Source of the DNA: Erwinia oleae
Lineage (GTDB): Bacteria > Pseudomonadota > Gammaproteobacteria > Enterobacterales > Enterobacteriaceae
Reading direction: 5' to 3'
Assembly (NCBI RefSeq): GCF_000770305.1
Contig: NZ_JNVB01000014.1
Location: forward strand, 62,001 to 126,000
DNA length: 64,000 nucleotides
This document shows, piece by piece, positions 24,757 to 32,938 of this stretch; the first letter of the stretch is position 1, and the number at the start of each line of letters is the position of its first letter. The notes under the pieces were generated by a model that was not told the origin of the DNA, did not search any database, and was given only the letters and a program-made list of their open reading frames with translations. A program made the position numbers and the translations under genes.

Positions 24757-25833
24757 CTATTCGCCCCAGGTTTCTTCCAGCACGCGAAGCCAGTTCCCGT
24801 AGCAGATTTTCTCCAGCAGCGGCCGCTGGTAGCCGCGCGCGGCCAGTGCATCAACCAGCAGCGGCAACCCGGCGACATCCTTCATATCCGGCGGCAGCGT
24901 GGTGCCGTCGAAATCTGAACCGAAGCCCACGCACTCTTCGCCCACCTTATCCAGCAGGTATTCAACGTGGCGCACGATGTCCTGCACGCTGCTGTCGCCG
25001 CCGTAGGTGCCGTCATCACGCAGGAATGCGGTGCCGAAATTGACGCCCACAAAGCCGCGCGTTTCCCTGATGGCGGTAAGCTGGCGATCCGTCAGGTTAC
25101 GCGACTGCGGGCAGAGCGCGTGCGCATTGGAGTGGCTGGCGACCAGCGGCGCATGGCCGATCTCCGCCGTCTGCCAGAAGCCTTTTTCATCCATATGCGA
25201 CAGGTCAATCATGATGCGTTTGTCGTTACAGGCGCGGATCAGCCGCAGCCCGGCCTCCGTCAGGCCGTTGCCGATATCTGGCGTTGAGGGAAAGCGGAAC
25301 GGCACGCCGTCGCCAAAGATATTCGGACGGCTCCAGAGCGGCCCCAGCGTGCGCAGACCTGCGGCATACAGCACATCCAGCAGCTCCAGGTCAGCATCCA
25401 GCGCCTCGGCGCCTTCGATGTGCATCACCATCGCTACGGCGTTGTCCTGCATAGCACGGCGGATATCCGCCGCCGACCGACACAGGCGCGCGGCGCCCTG
25501 AGACGCCTGCTCTATGCGCAGCAGCGTGGCGATCATCGCCAGGGTGATATCCAGCGCCTCCTGCCTTGAGGGCGTGGTGGTTTCGAATGCCTCGTAGGTT
25601 GGCATGGCTTTGGTCATCATCTCTCTGGACGCCAGCCCCATTGACGGCACCCAAACCGCAAACAGTCCGCCTGCAAAGCCGCCCTGGCGCATACGTGGCA
25701 GATCCATCTGGCCTGCCGCAGGCCCGTGAAGAAAGGCGTTAACCGGCTCATCGGCATGAGATAACCATAAACGCATCAGCAGGTCGTTGTGTCCGTCAAA
25801 AACAGGAATGGCGGCAGAAGAAGGTACATGCAT
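24757..25833 (-). CDS. Membrane-dipeptidase-family peptidase (M19)
   Basis: The 358-residue protein belongs to the renal dipeptidase family of dinuclear zinc amidohydrolases. The N-terminal metal motif is FDGHNDLL (HxD). It also has HIEGAEALDADL (bridging Glu), DLSHMDEKGFW, ASHSNAHALCPQSRNLTD and FGSDFDGTTLP. No signal peptide is seen, so it is probably cytoplasmic. Members cleave dipeptides, often with D residues at the C-terminal position. It lies 42 bases downstream of a Rid-family gene on the same strand and is convergent to the sugar transporter operon. Confidence 0.85.
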   Translation of the reverse strand: MHVPSSAAIPVFDGHNDLLMRLWLSHADEPVNAFLHGPAAGQMDLPRMRQGGFAGGLFAVWVPSMGLASREMMTKAMPTYEAFETTTPSRQEALDITLAMIATLLRIEQASQGAARLCRSAADIRRAMQDNAVAMVMHIEGAEALDADLELLDVLYAAGLRTLGPLWSRPNIFGDGVPFRFPSTPDIGNGLTEAGLRLIRACNDKRIMIDLSHMDEKGFWQTAEIGHAPLVASHSNAHALCPQSRNLTDRQLTAIRETRGFVGVNFGTAFLRDDGTYGGDSSVQDIVRHVEYLLDKVGEECVGFGSDFDGTTLPPDMKDVAGLPLLVDALAARGYQRPLLEKICYGNWLRVLEETWGE

Positions 25834-25875
25834 AATGCTTTGGCTCCGGGCGGTTTTGAGAAAAGAACGCTTATC

Positions 25876-26256
25876 TTATGCGGTGGCGAAAACAGCTTCT
25901 ATTTCAATATGCAGATCGGGAGAAAAAAGCCCGTTCACCTGAACCAGCGAACTGGCGGGCAGGTTCTGGCCAAAATGGCTGAACAGGACTTCCCTGAGCG
26001 CCGTCAGCTCATTGAGCGAAGTGACAAATATGGTCACCTTGATCAAGGCATCAAAGGTGATATTTTCAACCGCTGTGATCTGCTTAAGCTGATAAAATAT
26101 GGCTTCCGCCTGCGCGGCGATGCCTTCTCGTTGTGCAGGCGTGCCGAAGGCAGTCAGCCCTGAGACATAAAGCGTATCGTTATGCTTTACGGCATGCACG
26201 TAGGGCGCTTTAACTTCACCCAGTTGTGGATAATTAATGCGTTGTAATTTTTTCAT
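25876..26256 (-). CDS. RidA/YjgF-family protein lacking the usual Arg
   Basis: The 126-residue protein has the trimeric YjgF/Rid fold (NDTLYVSGLTAFG, HIEIEAVFA). In RidA the active site contains Arg in a PARSxVEV motif that binds the enamine or imine carboxylate. Here the segment reads PASSLVQVNGLF, so the Arg is replaced by Ser. It therefore belongs to a divergent Rid subfamily, and classical RidA activity is doubtful. It precedes the dipeptidase gene in a likely two-gene operon. Confidence 0.75.
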   Translation of the reverse strand: MKKLQRINYPQLGEVKAPYVHAVKHNDTLYVSGLTAFGTPAQREGIAAQAEAIFYQLKQITAVENITFDALIKVTIFVTSLNELTALREVLFSHFGQNLPASSLVQVNGLFSPDLHIEIEAVFATA

Positions 26257-26295
26257 TATTAGCGGCTCCTTGTCGCTGAGTGCGTGAATGGCGCG

Positions 26296-26922
26296 TCAGT
26301 ACAGCGTATCTCTCAGCCTTCCTGGCAGCGCTTTGTCATAAGCTTCGCCGTCGATTTCAGCGTTTGAAATTGCCTTCAGAATACTACCGGTACTGGGAAG
26401 CCGATCGCGGTTCAGTTGCGTTGCCGGATCCCAAAGTCGCGAGCGAATGACCGCCCGGCTGCACTGAAAAAAAACGCTGCTGATATGAATACGCAGCACG
26501 GTTTTCGGTCGATTTCCTTCCATCGCAAAACGTTCCAGCAGGTCGGGATCGATACTGATCTCAGCCGTACCGTTCACCCGCAGCGTTTCACCGATGCCGG
26601 GGATCAGAAACAGCAGCGCCACGCGTGGATCGCGAAGAATATTCTTCATGCTATCGATGCGATTGTTGCCGCGCCTGTCGGGAAGCAGCAGCGTTTGCTC
26701 GTTTTCAATATGAATAAAGCCCGCCGGATCGCCTCGGGGTGAGACATCCAGCCCTGTGTCGCCCGCCGTGGCCAGTACGGCAAACGGCGACGCTTCAATA
26801 AAAGGGCGGTAGGCCGGATGAAGAAACGACGTTACCTTTGTTTCCGATGCCTTAGCCACCGCGCCATACAGTGCCGCCAACTGTTCTGGCTGCGTTACAC
26901 GAAAATCATCGCCCTTTTGCAT
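26296..26922 (-). CDS. PPOX-class FMN-dependent flavoprotein (MSMEG_1061-like)
   Basis: The 208-residue protein has a split-barrel FMN-binding fold of the pyridoxamine-phosphate-oxidase superfamily. Recognisable are FIEASPFAVLATAGDTGLDVSPRGDPAGF, LLLPDRRGNNRIDSMKNIL and VALLFLIPGIGETLRVNGTAEI. Such proteins bind FMN or F420 and reduce or degrade diverse compounds; the substrate is unknown. ATG at 26922 is the likely start, with AAGG some 12 bases upstream. The longer frame to 27003 begins with non-conserved residues. It is 39 bases upstream of the Rid gene and may share its transcript. Confidence 0.65.
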   Translation of the reverse strand: MQKGDDFRVTQPEQLAALYGAVAKASETKVTSFLHPAYRPFIEASPFAVLATAGDTGLDVSPRGDPAGFIHIENEQTLLLPDRRGNNRIDSMKNILRDPRVALLFLIPGIGETLRVNGTAEISIDPDLLERFAMEGNRPKTVLRIHISSVFFQCSRAVIRSRLWDPATQLNRDRLPSTGSILKAISNAEIDGEAYDKALPGRLRDTLY

Positions 26923-27128
26923 AGATCTGATGCACCTTATCATCGCTCTGTTTTTAACGACACAGACAGAAACTATAGACAGGATCGCGTCAGCCAGCAT
27001 CAAGAGGATGCGCCTGTTCTTCGGTCACGGAACCGGCCATACGCAAGAGAGGATTCTCCTTACAAGCTGAAGGATCCTCAGCCTGTAGGGTCGACACTCA
27101 GGTTGACATGGCAACATTACGCATCGTA

Positions 27129-28238
27129 TCAATGGTGTCCGGATGGCGTTTCCTGCCCCAGCCCTTCAACCTTCTCCAGCGCCGCCCGCAGCGTGGCAGG
27201 CGTCAGCGTGACGGGCAAATAATGGATTGATTCCACAGGGCGCAACGTGTGTTTAATGATGCGATCCACGTGATCATGCTGCTGAATGTCGATCGCCAGT
27301 TGTGCCAGCGTGGTGGGAAGACCAAAGCGTTTATACGCTTCGATCAGCTGTGCGGTGACGTCATCCTGTCCCAGTAGTGCGCTCTGCACCAAAATGCCAT
27401 ACGCCACTTTAGTGCCGTGCAGGAACTGCGCCGTTTGCGGCAGAACGGTTAAGCCATTATGCACTGCATGCGCCGCTGCAATGCGCGTATAGCGCTCACC
27501 CAATCCGCCGACCATACCCCCTCCCGCGACAATGGCATCCACCACATCGCGAAAGGCGAGAGTTAATTGCTGCCCACGCTGGTCGGCCAGTGCTGACTCG
27601 CTTTTTTCTAACAGCACATCACGCAAGGTTTTCGCTATATCCAACCCAAGACGGACCGTAAGCGGTAACGCTGCTGGCTCGGTTGCCAGCACCACCGCTT
27701 CATACCATTTCGCCAGGGTATCGCCGATGCCCGCCAGTAAATAACGCGAAGGGGCTTGCAGGATGATTTGCGGCTCAAGCAGCAATAAATGGTTGGCTTG
27801 TGGGAATATCTCAAAGTTGAGCGCCTCGCCCGCATCGTTATACCAGACCGACAACGGTGTCCAGGCCGCGCAGGTCGCCGCGATGGTAGGAAGGGTGACC
27901 ACCGGTAGTCCCAGCCTGTGTGCCAGCGCTTTCGCGGTATCGAGTACCGTGCCGCCACCCACACCAATCACCACCTGGCGATCCTCTCCCGCCTCCTGCA
28001 CCAGTGTTGCCACCGCGGACTCACTGCAATGCCCACTGAAAACAGAGAGCTTCGCGCCCGGCAGAACCAGCCAGGGATCCAACCACGGCTGTGCTGCGGC
28101 CAGTGCCTGCTGTCCCGTTACCCAAAACGCCTTACGCAATTGGGCCTCGCTGTAATACTCCGTTAAACGGGCTATAGCACCGGGATGGGAATAATAATTG
28201 GCCGGGCCGGGTACAACCTGAATATGGTGCTCACTCAT
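27129..28238 (-). CDS. hcxA: Hydroxycarboxylate/hydroxyketone dehydrogenase HcxA (YbdH)
   Basis: The 369-residue protein closely matches E. coli YbdH/HcxA, an iron-type alcohol dehydrogenase homologous to GldA that reduces 2-oxo acids such as 2-oxobutyrate with NADPH. Shared blocks are VVPGPANYYSHPGA, GHCSESAV, VIGVGGGTVLDTAKALAHRLGLP, PTIAATCAAWTPLSVWYND, LAGIGDTLAKWYEAVVLA, VAGGGMVGGLGERYTR and AAAHAVHNGLT (metal-binding His). The start ATG has GGGGGAA upstream. It diverges from the orphan binding-protein gene. Confidence 0.88.
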   Translation of the reverse strand: MSEHHIQVVPGPANYYSHPGAIARLTEYYSEAQLRKAFWVTGQQALAAAQPWLDPWLVLPGAKLSVFSGHCSESAVATLVQEAGEDRQVVIGVGGGTVLDTAKALAHRLGLPVVTLPTIAATCAAWTPLSVWYNDAGEALNFEIFPQANHLLLLEPQIILQAPSRYLLAGIGDTLAKWYEAVVLATEPAALPLTVRLGLDIAKTLRDVLLEKSESALADQRGQQLTLAFRDVVDAIVAGGGMVGGLGERYTRIAAAHAVHNGLTVLPQTAQFLHGTKVAYGILVQSALLGQDDVTAQLIEAYKRFGLPTTLAQLAIDIQQHDHVDRIIKHTLRPVESIHYLPVTLTPATLRAALEKVEGLGQETPSGHH

Positions 28239-28395
28239 GAGATTTCCCCCGTAAAAATAATGCGCTATGGTCTGCCGCCCGCACCGGCAAAGCTAATGAT
28301 TTATCTGGCTTAACTTATGCCTTTTCCTTAATTGCCAAACCGTAACAGAGGATAAAAAATCCGCTCAGATCGCCCGCTTACCACAACCACAACCT

Positions 28396-28430
28396 GGCGA
28401 GTCGCAATCTGCCACGCACTCGCCTTTTTT
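28396..28430 (+). promoter_or_regulatory. Terminator-like hairpin in the leader of the binding-protein gene
   Basis: GGCGAGT (28396-28402) pairs with ACTCGCC (28418-28424), directly followed by six T. The ribosome-binding site GGGGA and the ATG at 28442 come immediately afterwards. Placed before a gene it could act as an attenuator, or it could close a short upstream transcript. Confidence 0.55.
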
Positions 28431-28441
28431 CGGGGAAAAAA

Positions 28442-29506
28442 ATGAAAAAATGGGCTTTATCCCTGGTGACATTGGCTCTGCTCAGTACCACCGCAGCGGC
28501 CGCAGAGACCTTACCGCCCTTGCCCGCTAAACTGGCGGCTCATCAGGGCCCGATCCGTATTGCGGTGATCCGTAACCTGGGCTCTGACGATAATACCACC
28601 CAGTTTGTTGCCGGCGCTCTTCAACAAGGTAAGCAGTTGGGTTTTAACGTCAGTACCTTTCTCAGTCAGGGTGACGATGCGCGCTTCCAGGACTTCGTAA
28701 ACCAGGCAATCAGTCAGAAATACGACGGCATTATTCTGTCGCAGGGCCGTGCGCCCTACTCTGAAGATTTAGTGAAACGCATCCACGACAGCGGTATTGC
28801 CGTATCGGTATTTGATACCGCCGTGAATAACGTACCGGAAGGCGTCACGGTTACCCAGCAGGACGATGCCTCGCTGGTACAGGAATCGCTGAAGCCGCTG
28901 ATCAAGGATTTCAACGGTAAAGCTAACATCGTCAGGCTGTGGGTGGCGGGCTTCCCGCCAATGGAACGCCGTCAGGCCGAGTGGCAGCAGATTGCCAAAG
29001 CCAATCCGGGCATTCATGAACTGGAGTCCATTGGTGCGGTGTCGGCGGATGTACAGGGCGATACCGCTAACAAGATTGGAGCGATTCTGGCGAAATATCC
29101 AAAAGGCAAAATCGACGCGATTTGGGGCACCTGGGATGCGTTCAGCCAGGGTGCGTATAAAGCATTACAGGAGAATGGCCGGACCGAGGTTAAGCTCTAC
29201 AGCATTGATATCTCAAATCAGGATTTACAACTGATGCGTGAGAAAAACAGCCCATGGAAGGTCAGCGTTGCGGTCGATCCTAAGCTGATTGGTGCCGTGA
29301 ACATGCGTCTGCTGGCCTGTAAAATTGCCGGTGAACCGACGCCTTCCCACTATGAATTTAAAGGCGCGGTGATCACTCAGGAATTGGTCAATGGTCAACC
29401 GGGTGTCGCGAACGTGGCTGGATTGCACAAAGTAATCCCAGGCTGGGGCCAGAGCAGCGATTTCGTTGCCCCGTGGTTTGCCACCCTTGCCGCGAAAGCT
29501 AAGTGA
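28442..29506 (+). CDS. Periplasmic sugar-binding protein (RbsB/Peripla_BP_4 type), orphan
   Basis: The 354-residue product begins MKKWALSLVTLALLSTTAAAAE, a Sec signal peptide. The mature protein is a type I periplasmic binding protein (PIRIAVIRNLGSDDNTTQFVAGALQQGKQLGF, YDGIILSQGRAPY, IDAIWGTWDAFSQGAYKALQENG). Such proteins bind ribose, galactose, autoinducer-2 or similar small ligands. No permease or ATPase gene is adjacent. Instead it is coupled to an LVIVD-repeat protein gene. A terminator-like hairpin lies in its leader. It could feed a transporter encoded elsewhere or a sensor. Confidence 0.8.
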   Translation: MKKWALSLVTLALLSTTAAAAETLPPLPAKLAAHQGPIRIAVIRNLGSDDNTTQFVAGALQQGKQLGFNVSTFLSQGDDARFQDFVNQAISQKYDGIILSQGRAPYSEDLVKRIHDSGIAVSVFDTAVNNVPEGVTVTQQDDASLVQESLKPLIKDFNGKANIVRLWVAGFPPMERRQAEWQQIAKANPGIHELESIGAVSADVQGDTANKIGAILAKYPKGKIDAIWGTWDAFSQGAYKALQENGRTEVKLYSIDISNQDLQLMREKNSPWKVSVAVDPKLIGAVNMRLLACKIAGEPTPSHYEFKGAVITQELVNGQPGVANVAGLHKVIPGWGQSSDFVAPWFATLAAKAK

Positions 29507-29514
29507 GGCCGTTC

Positions 29515-30756
29515 GTGACACAGCTTCCCACTCCCGAATACAGCCGCAATATGCGGCTGATTGGTCATAGCGATCAGGGCGGCCGTCCTGATGGCGTACA
29601 GGTCATGGTACATCGCCAGTTTGCCTATGTTGGCCATATGGTATCGCAAGGATTTAGCGTAATTGACGTGCGCAATCCGCGTCAGCCAAAAACCGTTAAT
29701 TATGTTGCCGCCCCGCCCGGCACCTGGAATGTGCATCTACAGGCCCACGACGACCTGCTGCTGGTGATTAACGCGCGCGATCTGTTTGCCGATGTGCGTT
29801 TTGCTGATGAAAAGGTTTACTACACGCGCTCAGTCGGCCACGCCACCGCCGATATTCAGGAAAAGAGCTGGCAATCCGGGCTGCGGATTTTTGATATTTC
29901 ATCGCCTGCGCAGCCGCGCGAAATCGCTTTTCTGCATCTCGACGGTATTGGCATTCATCGTATCTGGTATGTCGGTGGGCGCTGGGCCTATGTTTCTGCA
30001 TTAATCGACGGCTTCAGTGATTACATTCTGCTGACGATCGATCTGGCCGACCCGCGCCAGCCTAACGTGGTGGGACGCTGGTGGCTACCGGGCATGCATA
30101 CGGCAGGCGGTGAGATAGCGGATTGGGAGCAAAACAAACGCTACGCGCTGCATCATGCGATTATCAGTGGCGATACGGCATACGGTTGCTGGCGCGATGG
30201 CGGCTTAACCTTGCTTGATGTTAGCGATCGGGCGGCTCCACAGTTAATCAGCCATCGTAACTGGAGCCCACCGTTTGGCGGCGGCACCCATACTGCCCTG
30301 CCTTTACCCGCACGCGATCTTCTGGTGGTACTGGATGAAGCCGTGCTGGACGAACAACAGGACGGTGAGAAATTAATCTGGCTGTTTGATATTCGTGAAC
30401 CCGCCAACCCGATCAGCATTGCCACCTTCCCCCAGCCGAATGAACGTGATTACGTCGCGAAGGGAGGACATTTTGGTCCCCATAACCTGCATGAGAACCG
30501 TCCCGGCAGCTTTGTCAGCGATACGCTGATTTTTGCCACCTACCAGAATGCCGGTGTGCGTGCCTATAACATCTCGAATCCCTATCAGCCGAAAGAAACC
30601 GGCGCGCTGGTGCCCGCTGCGCCTGCACGGATGATGGATACGCGCCCGGATCGTCCGCAGGTAATTCAAAGCTGTGATGTGTTTGTTGATGCCGGGGGCA
30701 TTATTTACAGCACCGATTACAACGGTGGGCTGTCGATCATTGAATATCTCGGATAG
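29515..30756 (+). CDS. LVIVD-repeat beta-propeller protein of unknown function
   Basis: The roughly 413-residue protein is made of repeats with the LVIVD/propeller pattern, for instance FAYVGHMVSQGFSVIDVRNPRQP, LRIFDISSPAQPREI, ILLTIDLADPRQPNVV, LTLLDVSDRAAPQLIS, IWLFDIREPANPISI and VRAYNISNPYQPKET, about seven blades. No signal peptide is evident. The function of this family is unknown. GTG at 29515 with GAGG 6 bases upstream is preferred; a GTG at 29503 overlapping the previous stop lacks such a site. Coupling to the binding-protein gene suggests a shared task, perhaps handling the bound ligand. Confidence 0.7.
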   Translation: MTQLPTPEYSRNMRLIGHSDQGGRPDGVQVMVHRQFAYVGHMVSQGFSVIDVRNPRQPKTVNYVAAPPGTWNVHLQAHDDLLLVINARDLFADVRFADEKVYYTRSVGHATADIQEKSWQSGLRIFDISSPAQPREIAFLHLDGIGIHRIWYVGGRWAYVSALIDGFSDYILLTIDLADPRQPNVVGRWWLPGMHTAGGEIADWEQNKRYALHHAIISGDTAYGCWRDGGLTLLDVSDRAAPQLISHRNWSPPFGGGTHTALPLPARDLLVVLDEAVLDEQQDGEKLIWLFDIREPANPISIATFPQPNERDYVAKGGHFGPHNLHENRPGSFVSDTLIFATYQNAGVRAYNISNPYQPKETGALVPAAPARMMDTRPDRPQVIQSCDVFVDAGGIIYSTDYNGGLSIIEYLG

Positions 30757-30903
30757 CGCCCCTTAATTCAACAAACCGGTGTGCGGGATCTCACAGCAAA
30801 GCGCCGCGTGCAGTTCACGATGTCGGGTGGGAATGCCGTGGCTATGCTCAGGAAGCAGGATAGTTAGCTACACTGAACTGAATCTACGCAGCCGGAGAAA
30901 GCC

Positions 30904-31140
30904 ATGAAACGCTATAGCCTCTTTACCGTGATATGCCTCGCACTTTCCGGCCAGGCATGCGCGCAGCTTCCGCCGAAACCGGCCAGCGCGATGTTCACGC
31001 CCGTCGCCTCACAGTGCAATCTCACCCAGTGCCAGCAGAATTGCTATCTGCAAAAGAGCCAGTGCGACCGCAATGACGACAGCGGCTGTAGCACGCAGAT
31101 GCAGAGCTGTACCCAGGCCTGCACCGCGCAGTGCCGTTAG
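30904..31140 (+). CDS. Small secreted cysteine-rich protein
   Basis: The 78-residue product has a Sec signal MKRYSLFTVICLALSGQACA, cut at Ala-Cys-Ala, and a mature part of about 58 residues with eight cysteines spaced C-x4-C-x3-C-x6-C-x7-C-x6-C-x3-C-x3-C. The nested Cx3C pairs suggest a helical hairpin closed by disulfides formed in the periplasm. It is rich in Gln and Ser. I do not recognise the family. CGGAGAAAG just before the ATG is a clear ribosome-binding site. Its stop codon overlaps that of the convergent hydrolase gene by two bases. Confidence 0.7.
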   Translation: MKRYSLFTVICLALSGQACAQLPPKPASAMFTPVASQCNLTQCQQNCYLQKSQCDRNDDSGCSTQMQSCTQACTAQCR

Positions 31141-32141
31141 GGTGAGCCCAGATTATCCAGCAGCGTCTGGTTGAACTTCTCCGGCGCTTCCATCTGCGGA
31201 GCGTGACCCATGCCGGCGAATTCAATCAGGATGGCATGGGGGATGAGCTTCGCCGCCTGCTTGCCGAGTTGCTCATAATTTCCCACCTTCGCTTTCACCT
31301 CTGGCGGCGCGATGTCGCTGCCAATAGCCGTGGTGTCGGCGGTGCCGATCATCAGCGTGGTGGGCACGGTAAGATCGTTAAACTCATAGTAAACCGGCTG
31401 GGTAAAAATCATGTCGTAGATTAATGCCGAGTTCCAGGCCACCGCTTTTTTGCCCGACCCGTTATTCAACCCGGCCAGCATGGTGACCCAGCGATCATAC
31501 TCCGGCTTCCATTTGCCGGTGTAATAGGTGTTCAGCTCATATTTTTTGATGCTGGCAGCGCTGGTTTTCAGTTCACGCTGATACCACTCATCCACGCTGC
31601 GCCACGGCACGCCTTTGGCCTTCCAGTCCTCCAGCCCGATGGGATTGACCATCACCAGCTTCTCCACCGCCTGCGGATACATCAGCGCATAGCGGGTTGC
31701 CAGCATGCCGCCGGTCGAGTGGCCGATGAGCGTCACCCTGTCTGCCTTCAGGCTGCTTAAAAGCCGATGCGTGTTTTGCGCCAGCTGCTGGAAACTGTAC
31801 TGATAGTGTGCCGGTTTGCTGGCGGTGCAAAAACCGATTTGGTCCGGCGCAATCACCCGATAACCTGCGCGGCTCAGCGCGTTAATCGACGTCTCCCAGG
31901 TGATGCCGCAGAAGTTTTTACCGTGCATCAGCACTACCGTGCGCCCGTTTGCCTTGCCCTGCGGTTTCATATCGATGTAACCCATCGTCAGCGGCTGGCC
32001 CTGAGAAGTGAAGGTGTATTTCTGGACGGGTAAGGTGAAGTTAAACCCCTGAAGCTCAGGGCCATAAGCGGGCCCGGCGGCGGTCGCCATTGCGCTCACC
32101 AGCACGCCAGTCGCTAACAGACAGTGAGGGAATGCTTTCAC
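31137..32141 (-). CDS. Secreted alpha/beta hydrolase
   Basis: The 334-residue product starts MKAFPHCLLATGVLVSAMATAAG, a Sec signal peptide, so it is periplasmic. The alpha/beta hydrolase fold shows VVLMHGKNFCG (oxyanion), nucleophile GHSTGG, acid in MIGTADTTA and the catalytic His in GMGHAPQMEAPEKF. This layout resembles epoxide-hydrolase and haloalkane-dehalogenase-like esterases of the HG-x family. The substrate is unknown. Confidence 0.8.
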   Translation of the reverse strand: MKAFPHCLLATGVLVSAMATAAGPAYGPELQGFNFTLPVQKYTFTSQGQPLTMGYIDMKPQGKANGRTVVLMHGKNFCGITWETSINALSRAGYRVIAPDQIGFCTASKPAHYQYSFQQLAQNTHRLLSSLKADRVTLIGHSTGGMLATRYALMYPQAVEKLVMVNPIGLEDWKAKGVPWRSVDEWYQRELKTSAASIKKYELNTYYTGKWKPEYDRWVTMLAGLNNGSGKKAVAWNSALIYDMIFTQPVYYEFNDLTVPTTLMIGTADTTAIGSDIAPPEVKAKVGNYEQLGKQAAKLIPHAILIEFAGMGHAPQMEAPEKFNQTLLDNLGSP

Positions 32142-32339
32142 GCGTTCTGTTCTCCATCAGATCAAAAAACATTTGAATGTTATTAACCATAGTGGATAAA
32201 ACAGCGTGGGGGCAGATACCTTCTCGTAACAAGGGAAGCAAAATGACATTTGCTTTAACAAAAATGGCGATCCTTTTTTGCAGTTTTCCGCATTGCGATT
32301 ACATTTAGTGCGTCAGCCGCTCCCATTGAGGAAATTTCT

Positions 32340-32444
32340 ATGCTCAACAATACAAACTGGTTAATTTCCCTTCTCTGGCAGCGCCTCTATACCGTGCTGG
32401 AACCCCGGGCCTCTGAACGTTCAAGTTTTTATATGCAGGCATGA
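32340..32444 (+). CDS. Possible 34-residue small protein
   Basis: An ATG at 32340 follows GAGG at 8 bases and opens a 34-codon frame beginning MLNNTNWLISLLWQRLYTVL, with a short hydrophobic stretch. It lies in a 350-base gap beside a gene remnant. There is no other support, so it may be chance. Confidence 0.25.
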   Translation: MLNNTNWLISLLWQRLYTVLEPRASERSSFYMQA

Positions 32445-32487
32445 ATCGATAACGAGGTGCCGCACGGCATCTCCTGTTTATACCGCG

Positions 32488-32713
32488 TTACCTGTTGGTA
32501 AAGTCAGTTACCATCCTGCCTGTGATTTCACCTTCCTGCATTGCGCTGAAAATCGCAGTAATGACCTCAAAAGGTGACGCCAGAACCAACCTCTTTAACC
32601 ATCCCGACGCCTTCATGACCGAAGTTGAGCCGGGCTTCGCCCTGTGCCAATGCACGCGATGTCTTATCAACGATGTCGACCGTATGAGTGTGGCTGACTA
32701 CCGTCGCTTTCAT
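32488..32713 (-). pseudogene. Remnant of a zinc alcohol dehydrogenase (AdhP-like)
   Basis: Behind a good ribosome-binding site (AAAGGAG), the frame from 32713 encodes MKATVVSHTHTVDIVDKTSRAL, the start of AdhP-type dehydrogenases, and then jumps to NFGHEGVGMVKEVGSGVTF, missing the zinc-binding Cys segment between. It stops by frameshift. In another frame the C terminus follows directly: EVITAIFSAMQEGEITGRMVTDF, as in AdhP ending IFTEMEEGKIRGRMVIDF. About 270 residues are lost through at least two deletions. The gene is dead. Confidence 0.8.
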
Positions 32714-32938
32714 AAGCTCTTACTCCTTTCAAACGTATTGGCATAGCGGCTGCCAAGATCCCGACAACTAAAATGAAACGCAGTTTTATAAAATTAGTGA
32801 AGTACGCCGGGCGTCTCTTTATCTTTTTGCCATTTTTGCCGCCGGGCCGGCAAAAATACGAAGGTCTTTACCTGTTCCTCGCTCTACGTTAATCCCATCC
32901 TCCGACGTCATGCCGGACCCACAGGTTGGATTATCAGG

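Noticed and set aside
29503-29514. GTG start of the LVIVD gene overlapping the previous stop
   Set aside because: No ribosome-binding site; GTG at 29515 has GAGG at good spacing.
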